Below are positions 45,886-56,225 of a stretch of 64,000 nucleotides of DNA, in pieces. The stretch's first letter is position 1; each line of letters starts with the position of its first letter. The stretch comes from Diphasiastrum complanatum. Taxonomy: Eukaryota > Streptophyta > Lycopodiopsida > Lycopodiales > Lycopodiaceae. The notes under the pieces are model-generated. The model was not told the origin of the DNA. It did no database searches and saw nothing but the letters and a program-made list of their open reading frames with translations. The stretch spans positions 57,510,429-57,574,428 of the forward strand of contig CM055097.1 in assembly GCA_029204225.1 (NCBI GenBank). Direction: 5' to 3'. The translations under genes were made by a program, and so were the position numbers.

Positions 45886-47308
45886 AACTAAGCTCCCACC
45901 TTTTGGTTTTGTCAATGTTAATATAATCTCATTCCTTATTATCCCATCCATAAAGATGGGCTTGCCATCTCGAAAAGTGACCACCATCTTGTCACAAACA
46001 ATAGTAGCTCTTGTTGTTTATAGGAAATTGATTGATATTCTTGCTTTTACATGCTCTTGTATCTACTTATTTATATATCTAACCACCTGACACTTGAATT
46101 AGCACTTGGAATAGGTCAAAATCTTATATAATGTGTTTGAGATTTGAAAATGATATATGATACATCTCATTGGATTGAAATAAAAAGCATTGCACCCGAA
46201 TATTTGAACAAAAGAATCTTTCCTCATATTATCAACATCTAAAGAATGTTAACACCTTGGCTTCCAATAAAGTGCTTCCAGCTTTGGCTTGTGATAGTAA
46301 AATGTCCTCACTAAAGTGTGGATTCAAGGAAGCTAACTTATGTGTGAGTGATGGCCATTTACATAGAGCGCAAGTACAAATCTAGTTGTCCTACCATTGC
46401 TAAAACATGTCCATAGGACAATGGAACCTTTTTTTGCACCTTTCATGGTTCTTTGAGAATCTAGTTGAACACACCCATCAAAGGCCTCGTCTTGTAAAGA
46501 CAAAATATTGTTGCTCATGACAAAACTTACGTTAGATTCATACTTTATCCAAGTATGGTTCTACAAATCATTAGTTATGAAGAAAATTCAGGTATAGTTC
46601 TACAAATTGTTAGTTATGAAGAAGATCAAACGAAGAGCATCACACAAACAAAAGTACAAATCAAATTCATGAATACACGACAACATCTAACTAAGATCAA
46701 AGGACAATGGACAACTGCTTTCTAGTTTGCAGGTCCTCCTAAAATGGAAGTATCTATGTATTAGTTGTTTCCTTTCCTACTGTTTTTCTTTACTGCCTGC
46801 CGAATATTTTTTTTTTGAGAAAACCACACAAAAAGTCATTATTTTGAGAAGATTTGTCTTACACCATCTCAGATAGAATTCGCCTGACCCCTTTTTTACA
46901 ATGCACGATTCATTTTTAGACTCCACGAATTCTGTCTCACAGACAAACTTTTTAGAAATAGAAAAAATTAGTTTTTTGCATCAGATACTGACTTCCAGAA
47001 TTCGCAGACAATTTGCTGAAGCTTAGAAAAATTCCTACAATTTCCTTGTCACCTTCGCGAATTCTGATCAGACACATGTTTGTACTGTCAGTCATTTTTT
47101 CTATTTTGAGACACAAAGTCACTTACAGAAATTCGCCGGCCCTCAGAACACTGCCTCAAAATTCGCGACCATCAATACAAAATTGTGGACACTGAGGACG
47201 ATTTGTGGGTGGAGTTGGAATTCCTGACCAAAAAAGTCTATATATAGACATCCACTTTTCTCTCCACAAATTCATTTTAGATTCCTGCTCTCGAGTTCAT
47301 GCCAAACG
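45886..47308 (+). other. Gypsy D 3' non-coding region
   Basis: No coding domain. From 46870 to 47180 TTCGCC, TTCGCA and TTCGCG words recur (for example 46879, 46997, 47055, 47131, 47162), as in the untranslated regions of element A. A TATATATAG at 47238 is followed by a purine-pyrimidine stretch. No polypurine tract or LTR was found before the sequence is cut by the chromovirus LTR. Confidence 0.55.
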
Positions 47309-47608
47309 GGATAGTCTCTACCTCAATATATAGAGAGTAGGATCCAGTGCATGAGCACATGCAATCCCCATGCAAGTCAGCAATAAATAGGTTACAGCTC
47401 TACATGCATACCTCTTGCCTATATCAGTCACATGTACATGCACTACTCCATGTGTCTCAATTAGAGTGTCTGGGTGTCTCAAGGTCATTAGCCACCAACA
47501 TGCCTCGATGTGGAATAAAATCTGGGCATGACCAATGATCTCCAACACTGGAGGGCCGGTCTACCATATTAGGACTATTCTAGGTCCTAAACTGAATATG
47601 GCCGTAAC
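47309..47608 (-). repeat. Chromovirus 3' LTR, truncated
   Basis: Starts TGTTACGG on the minus strand after the polypurine tract. It aligns with 62574-62328 and then with 49860-49826. The last about 190 bases of the LTR are absent; element D sequence takes over at 47308. Confidence 0.85.
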
Positions 47609-47828
47609 ATTCTTCCTCCCTTAAACAGGTTCTGTTCTCAGAACGGGAAAAAGAAAACATGAAACTATTCCTTAAGCTTTCAAAATTTACCCATGAACCT
47701 TTATTCTTAGTCTGATCTTTCCATCTAAATAAGTACTCAGAGATGCAACAATTCTTTGATTGCTTGCCTCTACTCATGAATACCAATTCAAATTCCAAAA
47801 GATACACTAAGCTATAAATCTTCTAAAT
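47609..47828 (-). pseudogene. Chromodomain-like C-terminus of integrase
   Basis: A 75-codon frame (47807-47580) reads SEYLFRWKDQTKNKGSWVNF, matching the chromodomain pattern YLVRWKG...TWE, then SRSENRTCLREEE, which runs through the polypurine tract into the LTR. Chromodomains steer insertion to heterochromatin in this branch. Only this exposed tail remains. Confidence 0.65.
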
Positions 47829-47893
47829 GTTACGACCATATTCGGTTAAGGACCTGGAATAGTCCTAATATGGTAGACCGGCCCTCCAGTATC
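47826..47893 (+). repeat. Inverted LTR tip inside the chromovirus
   Basis: The first about 65 bases of the same LTR (TGTTACGACCATATTCGG, ending GGCCCTCCAGT) appear here in plus orientation, facing the 3' LTR tip at 47540-47608 across about 218 bases of chromodomain sequence. It matches the 5' LTR version (62510-62574) better than the 3' one, for example in TTCGGTTAAGGACC. Confidence 0.85.
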
Positions 47894-48340
47894 TACTCCA
47901 AAACAAAAGTTCATCACCTTCATGTAATCCTAATTACATGAACCATTGGGTGAATTAATTTCTTTATTTCAGAGATCAAATCCAAAAGCTAAAGAAATTC
48001 CATGTCAATATCAAGTAGAAAATAAGGCTTCTTGATACCAGTATTCTTAGAATATCCAAATATTCTAAAATACCACAATTCAGTCATCTAAAATCTCTAG
48101 GAGATCCATCAAGTCTCAGACAATCATAACTCAAACCAGAGTACTACAGTTACTCTAATGAGTAAACAGCTCCATTTCTAGCATCATATGCAAGAAATCA
48201 ACATCTATTCGTATCTTAATAGATTTATCTATCTCCGACAAAACTGGAGATTTAGACTGAACTTTGTACACAAGCACTTATAGACTACAATCTGAAAGAT
48301 AATAACCTAAAAAAAAATTAGATATTGCAACTCCAGCCGC
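47894..48340 (-). pseudogene. Chromovirus integrase relic
   Basis: Its reverse complement is collinear with 3370-3600 of the left-edge chromovirus (shared TGATGGATCTCCTA(A)GAGATTTT and GCTTGTGTAC). No frame survives. Confidence 0.6.
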
Positions 48341-49616
48341 CATCTATGCAGAAAGGTAGGCAGCCCAGCCGCGACCTCCAACACGAGAGAGAGAAACAAG
48401 AGAGAGAAACCATCATGTAGGTGCTGAGGGAGAGAGGCTTTTCTGGTAGGTCATGAATTTTCAGGTTCATCCAAGATGCACACACACATCAAATTCACCA
48501 TAACTACCATCGGCTTCCTTCTACAGCACGAATCAGCCTTCTAATCTTTCTTTCATCCACATGCAAGCAGGAATCCAGATTAGAGGGCACATTCCGACCT
48601 CTCAAAAGCAGGTGTCAAACACATCTAATTTGTTTGTAGGACAACGATCCATTTGCTCAAACGAGATGCTCCAACAGCTGGCAATAACACATCATTCCAA
48701 CTTTTTTACTTGCCTACCACACTCCTCTCTCAAACCTCGTTTCTGAATAGAGGTTTCAATCAAGTTTCTGAACAGAGGTTTCAATCAAGTTTCCCTTCAT
48801 GCAACTCCTCTGCAGGGTTTTTTCTTTTCTACTCCATGCGAACAAGCATTGCTGCGACCATCTCTACACTTGTTTTTATCTGAACAGAGGTTTCATTCCT
48901 CACCAAATCAGATTTTACAAATACTGAGAGTAAATAGGTTTGTCATTCAAAACCTCCTCAAGTCAGCAAGCTACAGGATCACAAGAGTTCCAAGAACTCA
49001 GTCGCATCCACAATTAATCTAGTATGCATCCACAATCCAATGTCTAAATCTGTCACTGCTTAGAGAGTCACCAATTTACATTTTTCAGTCAAAGTTTTCA
49101 GTTTTTTTTGTTCACAGTTTACATGCTTCACAAGAGGATTAGTCTAAGAACCTTAAATCCTCTCATGCAAATCGTAATTTCAAATTTCCAACAGCAGTCA
49201 ACTTAATTATCCAAGATAAATCGATTCCTCATCAATCTATCAACAAATAACTTGCTACTTAATCTGAATCAAAACTGTCCAAAACATTATGGACTCATGC
49301 AAATCATTCATCTAAAAAACAGATTTGAACAAGGAAGTGGATCTACACATGCAGATCATTCTACTTCAAACAAAAAATTTTCCAAGGCTTCAGAAAATAA
49401 GAATGGACTCCACACTAATTCACAGCATCTCAATAAAATCAAACAAAGAGCACTCCCCCACCAAGTTTGAAAAGCATGTCCTGAACAAGAATTAGTGAAT
49501 CCAAACCAAAATTTTCCTTGAAAAAATAGCACTCCATCCAAGATGTGAATCCAAGTGCGTTCCAATTCCGATTTGATGTAGAACTTCTCTCCATCCCATC
49601 TAAAAACTGCATCTTA
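48341..49616. other. Chromovirus leader or filler, no gene
   Basis: No protein-coding domain. A 27-base direct repeat, GAGGTTTCAATCAAGTTTC, occurs at about 48748 and 48775 with a third partial copy at 48886. Purine-rich GAGAGAGAAA at 48385-48410. Confidence 0.5.
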
Positions 49617-49633
49617 GTCGGGCTCTGATACCA
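49617..49633 (-). other. Primer binding site (initiator Met tRNA type)
   Basis: On the minus strand reads TGGTATCAGAGCCCGAC one base after the LTR end, the form usual for chromoviruses. Confidence 0.85.
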
Positions 49634-49634
49634 A

Positions 49635-49860
49635 TGTAAAGACCACTAGGGATAAACCCCTAAGATGAGGATTGGAAAACACAAGAGAGACTGTGGAGCA
49701 AAACCACCCAACCAAACCTTGATCCCTCCTGGAGAATCCTCATGGATCTAGCCCCCAAGCTATGCCAATGTGACAGCAAGAGGAGAAGAGCTCATAAGGT
49801 AACCTAGACCAAGTCGTCGACGAGATAGTCTCTACCTCAATATATAGAGAGTAGGATCCA
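49635..49860 (-). repeat. Chromovirus 5' LTR, distal half
   Basis: Minus strand ends GTCTTTACA before the primer site. It shares GTAGGATCCA and GATAGTCTCTACC with the 3' LTR, and CTCCAGGAGGGATC with the left-edge LTR. The proximal half lies 12.5 kb away at 62328-62574, split off by the copia insertion. Confidence 0.85.
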
Positions 49861-50509
49861 GGAAAGATTTCAGATCCTTAAGATCCAATCTACTTGAATG
49901 ATCTTTGGTTAGACAGAGAAATACACTATCAATATCACCAATGTAGAAAAATCAGCATCTACACACAATTTGAGATGCAAACACTAATAGAACTTGATCA
50001 AACTTGAATGAAATGATTATGTACTGTTGCTGTCCGTACAAAACCAGAAAGTTACTGTATTTCACACGTGTGGATCCAAAAATAGCAAATATAGATCATT
50101 ATACACATAGAATTGCAAGCAATCACCAAGATAGTGCACCAATGGATAGTAGAACCCAAGAGAACCATGTATAAGCATGAAAATGAGATAGAGAAGAGAG
50201 AAGATGACTCTCTCCACGAGTTACATCCTTTTATAGCAGGTCCAAACCCTATTTGGCCACTTGGCTTTCCCACCAAAATGCTAACCCTACCAATTTTGGG
50301 TCTAGATTCAATGTACCCAACTTATTCAAATTGAATCTACTCAAACTCGCATTCTATCTTTCCCACACTTTCAAAAAGTGTTCATTCAATTGAGATTTAG
50401 ACTAATGAGCTTTGAAAAGTCAACCTCTAAGTCTAAAACAAGTTTTGGTCTCAATATGCCAAATATAAAAATATGGCAAAACGTGATGAAACTAGTTGAA
50501 TCTTTCACA
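49861..50509 (-). repeat. Copia (middle layer) 3' LTR
   Basis: Minus strand starts TGTGAAAGATTC after the polypurine tract GAAGAGGGAG. The final CACA is missing at 49861. It contains CACACGTGTG near 50063, a G-box palindrome also found in the LTR of the inner element. Confidence 0.9.
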
Positions 50510-51100
50510 CTCCCTCTTCAACTAGTTTTAGCATAGACTTTGATAATACTCCAAGTGAAGTCCTATGCTTCATGAACAAGTCTTTTTCCAATGCTTTGGT
50601 GAAGATATCAGCTACACATTCCCTTGAAGACACATGTTGAAGCTCCACCTCCTTTGCAATGACTCGCTCCCTCACAAAATGATATTGTATCTCACTATGC
50701 TTGCTCCTAGCATGAAAGATAGGATTGGATGCCATTCTTTGGGCTGATTGATTGTCGCAAAAGATGATTGGGCTCTCTGAAAAATCCAGCAAGTGAAGAT
50801 CCTTGATCATCCTTTTGATCCATACCATCTCCTTTGTGCAATGTGTAAGAGCTTTGTACTCGGCCTCACTAGATGACAATGAGATAGTGGCTTGTTTCTT
50901 TGACATCCATGATATAGCTCCATCACCTATGAAAATACAATAAGAACTAATGGATTTCCTATCCATTACATCTCCAGCATAGTCCAAATCTAAAAATCCA
51001 AAAAGATTAGGTGATGATCCCTCATACAATATGCCAAAATCTCGAGTTCCAATGATGTACCTCAAAACTCGCTTTCCTAGCTTCCAATGCTCCTAGCATA
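50505..51100 (-). CDS. Copia RNase H domain (middle layer)
   Basis: Open frame 51065-50505 plus the matching codons up to about 51100. It has the RNase H landmarks LFGFLDLDYAGD with catalytic Asp, SLSSSEAEYKAL with Glu, FCDNQSAQRMA with Asp, and FTKALEKDLF near the C-terminus, all aligned with the intact element at 59650-60176. It is in a different frame from the upstream gag-integrase-foreign ORF, whose TAG falls at 51077-51079. The stop lies at the LTR boundary, as in the inner element. All catalytic residues are kept. Confidence 0.85.
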
Positions 51101-54100
51101 GTTTTTGCCAATAGAACTCTGATCCATCATAAGAATGATCTTCTTCCTAAGAATAGATCTCCTTTCAATGATCATGTAATGCTCAAAATAGAAACAACCA
51201 TAATTGATATAGAGAATAGTGTCCACTTGGGATGCTTCACTATTTCTTACATCAATTTTACATGTAAAAATGTGATTAGAACATGAAGAATCAAATAGAA
51301 TGTAAATGAAATGATTCCACCATGCTTCCAACTCTGAACTCTCTGGAAAAATACAGCAAACAAAAAATAAATGTGAGTGATCAACTTTTGCTTGCATGTC
51401 TCCTCCTCCTTTGTCCTTTGTTGCCTTGTATCCACCATGATACTCCATGAATGAGCCTCCATCTTCATCTTGCCACAAGAAACCATCAAACCTTAGAAAT
51501 CCATGAGTAGGTGAGTACATTAATGATGCAAATCCAGCACCACATGACTCCATAAACCAAGTAGTTTGCACTAGTCCACCTTCAAGATCTACTTGACACA
51601 AGAAAATGACCATGAATTCACCAAAAATTGACAATATCCAAGTATTGGCACCAAGTAGCTCAACACTTGAGAACTTAGCCATGGATGAGTGACATAATGA
51701 ACCTCCAATAGCTTCATTTCCATCAGCAAAATCAGCCAAGAATGCTAGTACAAATCCAACATCAAAACAATGCTCACCAATGTAGCTAGTTTTACCATAT
51801 CTTGACAATTTGCACACGTCCACATAAGATTGTTCAAACATGAGACATAACAAGTAAACTAAATTTGAACAACAATTTCTTGATGCTCCTTTGACCTTAC
51901 TTGAGTCTTCAATAACCTGCAAAACCATATTTAAAACATGTTTGCCAATTGACTCTCCTTTGATGCTCTTGACTAACTCCAAATTGTCACCTTCCCTTTT
52001 GACTAGTTGAAGTGCTTTGAGATCAACCTCTTGATCTTCAAATTGACCATCAAAGTCATTGAACAAACTTTGTTTTCCAGATCCATTACTTGATTTTACA
52101 GCAAGATAACATCCATCCACTTGCATAGCTCCATGTACACAAGAAGATCCTCCAGAAGATGTTCCACTCTTCATAAGAGATCGATACTCAAGATCCATTG
52201 CTTGGATCCACTCCTCTTCTTTCCTTGCTTGATCTACACTTGTAGGATCATCCAAAGAGGTTAGGAAAGCAACATAATTTCCAAAAACTACTTGCTTACC
52301 CTTTTGATCATATGTGAGCCTTGAAGGTACTTGTCTTTCTCTTGATGTTCTCCTTGGCTTTTGACTTGATGAAGGTCCATCATCACCACCATCCAAAGTA
52401 GAATCCTTCTCATCAACATCAAGAATGTTAGATCCATCTACTTTACCATCAATCATGCTTGAAGACACCTTTGGAATGTTTCCCTCATAAAAAATGACAT
52501 CTCTACCAACAATCACTTTGTTAGTAGAAGGAATGTAAACCTTGTAGGCTTTACTCACCTCACTATATCCAACAAAAATACCTCTTCTTGAAGATGAATC
52601 CTCCTTGGTCTTATCATCAAGAGTAATGTTGACATAGCATGTGCATCCAAAGGTTCTTAGAAAGTTGACACTCGGCCTCCTCTTGAATAGCATCTCAAAA
52701 GGTGTCCTTCCATCCAAAATAGCACTCGGCCACCTATTGCACAAGAAATTGGCACACAACAAAGCTTGATCCCAAAATGGTTTGTCAAGATTAGCACTTA
52801 ACCTCATAGCTTTATCACTTTCACATAAAGTTCTATTATTCCTTTCAGCCACTCCATTTTGTTGTGGGGTCCTTGATGTTGTATACTCCCTCTTGATCCC
52901 ATGCTCATCACAAAAGGCCTTGAACTTGTTAGATATGTACTCACCACCATTGTCACCTCTCAAGCACTTGATCTTTGTGGAGAATTGGTTCTCCCTTGCA
53001 TTCTTGAACTTGACAAAGACATCATACACTTCATCCTTGTTCTTTAGTAGATAGATCCAACAAAATCTACTAAAATCATCAATGAATGTTACATACATCT
53101 TAGCTCCACTATTGCTAATTGTAGTAGATCCATGAATATTCGAATGTACAAGTTGAAAAGGCTTTGTAGATCTAGAAATAGATCTAGTATAAGGTAGTCT
53201 ATGTGACTTAGACAAAGCACAAGACTCACAAACATGCTTGTCATTACTTAAGGAACTTGGAAGACCAATCACAACCTTCTTCCTTGCCATTACCTCCAAT
53301 GACTTGAAGTTGAGGTGTCCCATCCTTTTGTGCCAAACCTCTTGAATAGAAATTTGCTCCCTTGCAACACATCCAACTTGGTTAGCAATAACACAAGCAT
53401 CAAGTTTGAACAACTTCCTTTGCCTTTTACCTTTTCCAATCAAGACATCCTTCCTTTTGATCAAACAAGCATCTCCATCAAACTCCACCTTGAGGCCCTT
53501 ACTTAGCATTTGACTCACACTAAGCAAATTCTTGGTAATAGATGGAATAAACAATAAATCCTCCAAATGAACATTCCTATTTGTAGAGAGAGAAATAGGA
53601 ATTGTGCCAATCCCTTTGATTGCACACTCACCATCATTGGCCATGTAGATCACCCTCTTGTCATCTCCATATGCCAACAAAGAAGTGAAGTACTCTTTGT
53701 GAAAGGTCATGTGTGAACTTGCTCCACTATCAATCCACCAAGGATCTAGATCTCCATCATTAGCAAGCATACATGAAGACATCGCAAAAGCATCATCATT
53801 TGCATCTTGCACATCCAAACCATCCTCATCAAGAGTAATATTACCTTGCTTGTCTCCTTGATCTCTCTTCTTCTTGTAGCACTCACTTGCAAAGTGTCCT
53901 TTGATGCCACAATAGAAGCACTTGAGCTTTGATCTATCCTTCTTTTTGCCATTTGAAGAAGCATCCACTTGATCTTGCCCTTTAGACCACTTGCTTTTGG
54001 TTTTGCCCTTGAATTTGCCCTTTGTGAACATAGCATCCTCTTGAAGTGTTGATGTACATCCACCTCTTGCTTGAAGCCTATATTCCTCATTGATCAAGAT

Positions 54101-54388
54101 CTCTTGAAGATCCATCAAACTTGGCAAAGTCTTTTGAATAGAAATACTTTGAACAATGTTAGCATGAGCATCCAACAAGCCATTAAGAATGACTTGAATA
54201 AGCTCTCCTTCCTTAATGCTTTCATCTATGCAAGCTAACTCATCATTCAATGCTTTCATTCTTAAAACAAAAGTACTTGGACTTTCTTCATTATTTTGCA
54301 AACAAGAAAAGATTTGCCTTCTTAGAGTCAACACTCTAGAAGTAGACTTGGATTCATAAAGCTTCTTCAATGAATTCCAAGCTTCCAA
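51077..54388 (-). CDS. Copia gag-protease-integrase fused in frame to a foreign C-terminus
   Basis: A 1103-codon frame without stop. From the nominal start: rest of gag, zinc knuckle CFYCGIKGHFASEC (about residues 156-169), protease WWIDSGASSHM (about 217-227), integrase zinc region HKRMGHLNF and CESCALSKS, catalytic core with TFIDDFSRF, RGDNGGEYIS and TPQQNGVAERNNRTL, then the pre-RT linker up to EWIQAMDLEYRSLMKS. From there to the stop about 365 residues are unrelated to copia. The first ATG is internal to gag; the true start is at 61076, beyond the nested insert. Protease and integrase active-site residues are intact. As it stands the gene is split and cannot make full-length gag. Confidence 0.9.
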   Translation of the reverse strand: MEAWNSLKKLYESKSTSRVLTLRRQIFSCLQNNEESPSTFVLRMKALNDELACIDESIKEGELIQVILNGLLDAHANIVQSISIQKTLPSLMDLQEILINEEYRLQARGGCTSTLQEDAMFTKGKFKGKTKSKWSKGQDQVDASSNGKKKDRSKLKCFYCGIKGHFASECYKKKRDQGDKQGNITLDEDGLDVQDANDDAFAMSSCMLANDGDLDPWWIDSGASSHMTFHKEYFTSLLAYGDDKRVIYMANDGECAIKGIGTIPISLSTNRNVHLEDLLFIPSITKNLLSVSQMLSKGLKVEFDGDACLIKRKDVLIGKGKRQRKLFKLDACVIANQVGCVAREQISIQEVWHKRMGHLNFKSLEVMARKKVVIGLPSSLSNDKHVCESCALSKSHRLPYTRSISRSTKPFQLVHSNIHGSTTISNSGAKMYVTFIDDFSRFCWIYLLKNKDEVYDVFVKFKNARENQFSTKIKCLRGDNGGEYISNKFKAFCDEHGIKREYTTSRTPQQNGVAERNNRTLCESDKAMRLSANLDKPFWDQALLCANFLCNRWPSAILDGRTPFEMLFKRRPSVNFLRTFGCTCYVNITLDDKTKEDSSSRRGIFVGYSEVSKAYKVYIPSTNKVIVGRDVIFYEGNIPKVSSSMIDGKVDGSNILDVDEKDSTLDGGDDGPSSSQKPRRTSRERQVPSRLTYDQKGKQVVFGNYVAFLTSLDDPTSVDQARKEEEWIQAMDLEYRSLMKSGTSSGGSSCVHGAMQVDGCYLAVKSSNGSGKQSLFNDFDGQFEDQEVDLKALQLVKREGDNLELVKSIKGESIGKHVLNMVLQVIEDSSKVKGASRNCCSNLVYLLCLMFEQSYVDVCKLSRYGKTSYIGEHCFDVGFVLAFLADFADGNEAIGGSLCHSSMAKFSSVELLGANTWILSIFGEFMVIFLCQVDLEGGLVQTTWFMESCGAGFASLMYSPTHGFLRFDGFLWQDEDGGSFMEYHGGYKATKDKGGGDMQAKVDHSHLFFVCCIFPESSELEAWWNHFIYILFDSSCSNHIFTCKIDVRNSEASQVDTILYINYGCFYFEHYMIIERRSILRKKIILMMDQSSIGKNYARSIGS
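51100..52170 (-). other. Foreign segment replacing copia reverse transcriptase
   Basis: Collinearity with the intact element stops after the codons for SLMKSGT and resumes at HWKLGKRVLRY, just before RNase H. The intact element has about 870 bases of RT here; this copy has about 1070 bases of something else. The translation (KREGDNLELVKSIKGESIGK, later GLVQTTWFMESCGAGFASLM and SSELEAWWNHFIYI) has no RT motif and no domain I recognise. It is open for about 360 codons in the polyprotein frame and has no comparably long plus-strand frame. It is most simply a captured piece of host cDNA or of another element. Confidence 0.8.
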
Positions 54389-54398
54389 AGATGATGTG

Positions 54399-55053
54399 TG
54401 TGAAAATTGTCAACATTTCCTAGCTAGTTTGAGGCCTAAATTGGCTAAAATTGTAAATAGTTTTGGTTCTGGAGTTTCACACGTGTGAACCAGGCCACAA
54501 TGTTTTTATTTACTGTATTTTTTCAGTATGATGAAGTGTCAAACTTCATACCCTTCAAAATGAGACCATTTTGATGTATTTTGGTCATATAAGCCATTTT
54601 TAGCTATTTTTCCTATATAGGGAATATCTAGGGTCAAGTACCTTCTAGAGAGAGGAGAGAGAGTCATCTTCCTCATCCATAAATAGTAGGGAAGTCGTGG
54701 AGAACAGGTTGGAGAAACCTTTTGTATGCTTCATTGAGATCAATAGATCATTGTCATTGTTTCTTCCTCCATTGAGAGCATTGTTGTGTGTATTGTCTTC
54801 AAGCTATTGTGTATGATCTTAGGTGCTTTCCAAAAGTGGTAGGCTGATGTATTATGGACTGTATAATGCTATTTTGGGCCGCACTTGATGTTTATGGAAG
54901 TTTCCATTTGTGATAAATGCTTTTTGATCAAGTTCTTTGCATTCTAGGTAGCATAGAATGTGTTGCCAATTCCTAGCTTATGTAGTTTGGAGTGCAAGCA
55001 TTCAAGCCAATGATCTTGGAGTTTAGATCCACTTAGGATCTGTATTTTTCACA
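54399..55053 (+). repeat. Copia (inner) 5' LTR
   Basis: Begins TGTGAAAA and ends TTTTTCACA. A TATA box TATATAG lies at 54614-54620. A perfect 14-base palindrome TTCACACGTGTGAA at 54476-54489 contains the G-box CACGTG about 130 bases upstream of the TATA box, a possible bZIP or bHLH site. Confidence 0.97.
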
Positions 55054-55066
55054 TGGTATCAGAGCT
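55054..55066 (+). other. Primer binding site (initiator Met tRNA)
   Basis: TGGTATCAGAGCT follows the 5' LTR with no spacer. Confidence 0.95.
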
Positions 55067-56225
55067 GGTTGGCTTCTATTTACAGTAAGTATTCCATTTT
55101 TGGTGATATTTGGATGTTTGATCAAGTTCTAGCATGATTTTGCATTGCTTTGTTGATCAAATCTTACTAACCTTTGTTTTGTGAGTTGAACTTGTGGATC
55201 AAAAGCATATTTCAGGTCTATTGAAGATCAGAGGCTGAAAAGAAACTATTTTGGATCAGATCATAACACCTAATCATTTGTGATTGTGAGGCTTGTGCAT
55301 ATTCAATACTAACAATGTTCTTTTCAATCCTATTGTTGACAATCTCCATTCTTGGATGAACACTCTCCTTAAGTGGATGAAACTTCTCCTTAAGTGGATG
55401 ACAAATGCTCTTTTGAGTGAGTTGTAATTCTCCTAAAGGCTGAGCAAAGCTCCCATTTGGATGAAAGATCCCCTTTTTTGGGTGAACATATTGTAAGCTC
55501 CATTGTGAAGAGCATATTGTAAAGATTGTCATCAATTTTGGCATAAATTTTGGTGTACTTTGTTGAGCATGTAAGTAACTCTCCTTATGTAATTTGATTG
55601 GAGCATTTGCTGGAAGGTGTTAACCATTATGCAAGTGTGTTTTCAGGTTCTTAAAAGGTTGAGGAACATTCTCATGTGAAGTGATCTTAGATCTACATCT
55701 AAACACCAAGATTTGACAAGATAGTGAAGCTAGTCTTGTGATTCACTAAGTGTGCTCATTCATTCACCTCTAAATCTTGTATTTATCACTTGCTGGAGTT
55801 TATAAACTTTTAGAAGTGTGGTTTACATGTGGTTTTACAGGTTGAATCAATATCTTAGTGTGTTGATCATATGTTGATCAAGTTTGTTCATTACTAGGTA
55901 ATCTTGGCATCCTAGTTTTGGGTATTTTCTAAGAATGCAAGTAACTCTTCACACCATAACTTGATTTGGTCACTTGCTGGAAAGTTTGAGAGCTTAAGCA
56001 AGAGTGTGTTCAGGTTGGTTTGATTTTGTAATCCATTCTTAGTGTGTGCAAAGTGTTGCATGTGTTTCAATCTTCCTTTCTATGCTTGGAAACCATCTAG
56101 GTTCAAGATAGAAGTGTTTTAGGGTCCTAAATCTTCATAGATCTCTTTATCTATCATTTGTTGAGAGAAAAGTGAGTGCTAAGTGCTTTAGGACAGAACC
56201 TAAAAGTTGAAGAAACATTAGAATC
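55067..56225 (+). other. Copia leader, non-coding
   Basis: 1159 bases between primer site and gag start, rich in T, with several short upstream ATGs. TCTCCTTAAGTGGATGA is repeated in tandem near 55366 and 55386. A minus-strand frame at 55218-55544 is regarded as incidental. Confidence 0.7.

Larger units (their letters stand above)
47309..49860 (-). mobile_element. Minus-strand Ty3 chromovirus, internally deleted, outermost layer of the nest
   Basis: On the minus strand: the distal part of the 5' LTR 49860-49635 (its proximal part is at 62574-62328), primer site 49633-49617, about 2 kb of interior, polypurine tract 47624-47609, 3' LTR 47608-47309. Gag, protease, RT and most of integrase are missing. 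What remains is integrase C-terminal and chromodomain sequence at 47609-48340. The sequence GTAGGATCCA, shared by the 3' LTR (47339-47348) and 49851-49860, shows where the copia element entered the 5' LTR. Confidence 0.8.

Noticed and set aside
46080-46520. Small minus-strand frame at 46333-46518
   Set aside because: No domain and no splice context; the region is a retroelement 3' non-coding stretch.
52782-53054. Plus-strand frame inside the copia integrase
   Set aside because: Antisense shadow of the minus-strand integrase frame. The same applies to 57336-57893 and 57824-58066 in the inner element.
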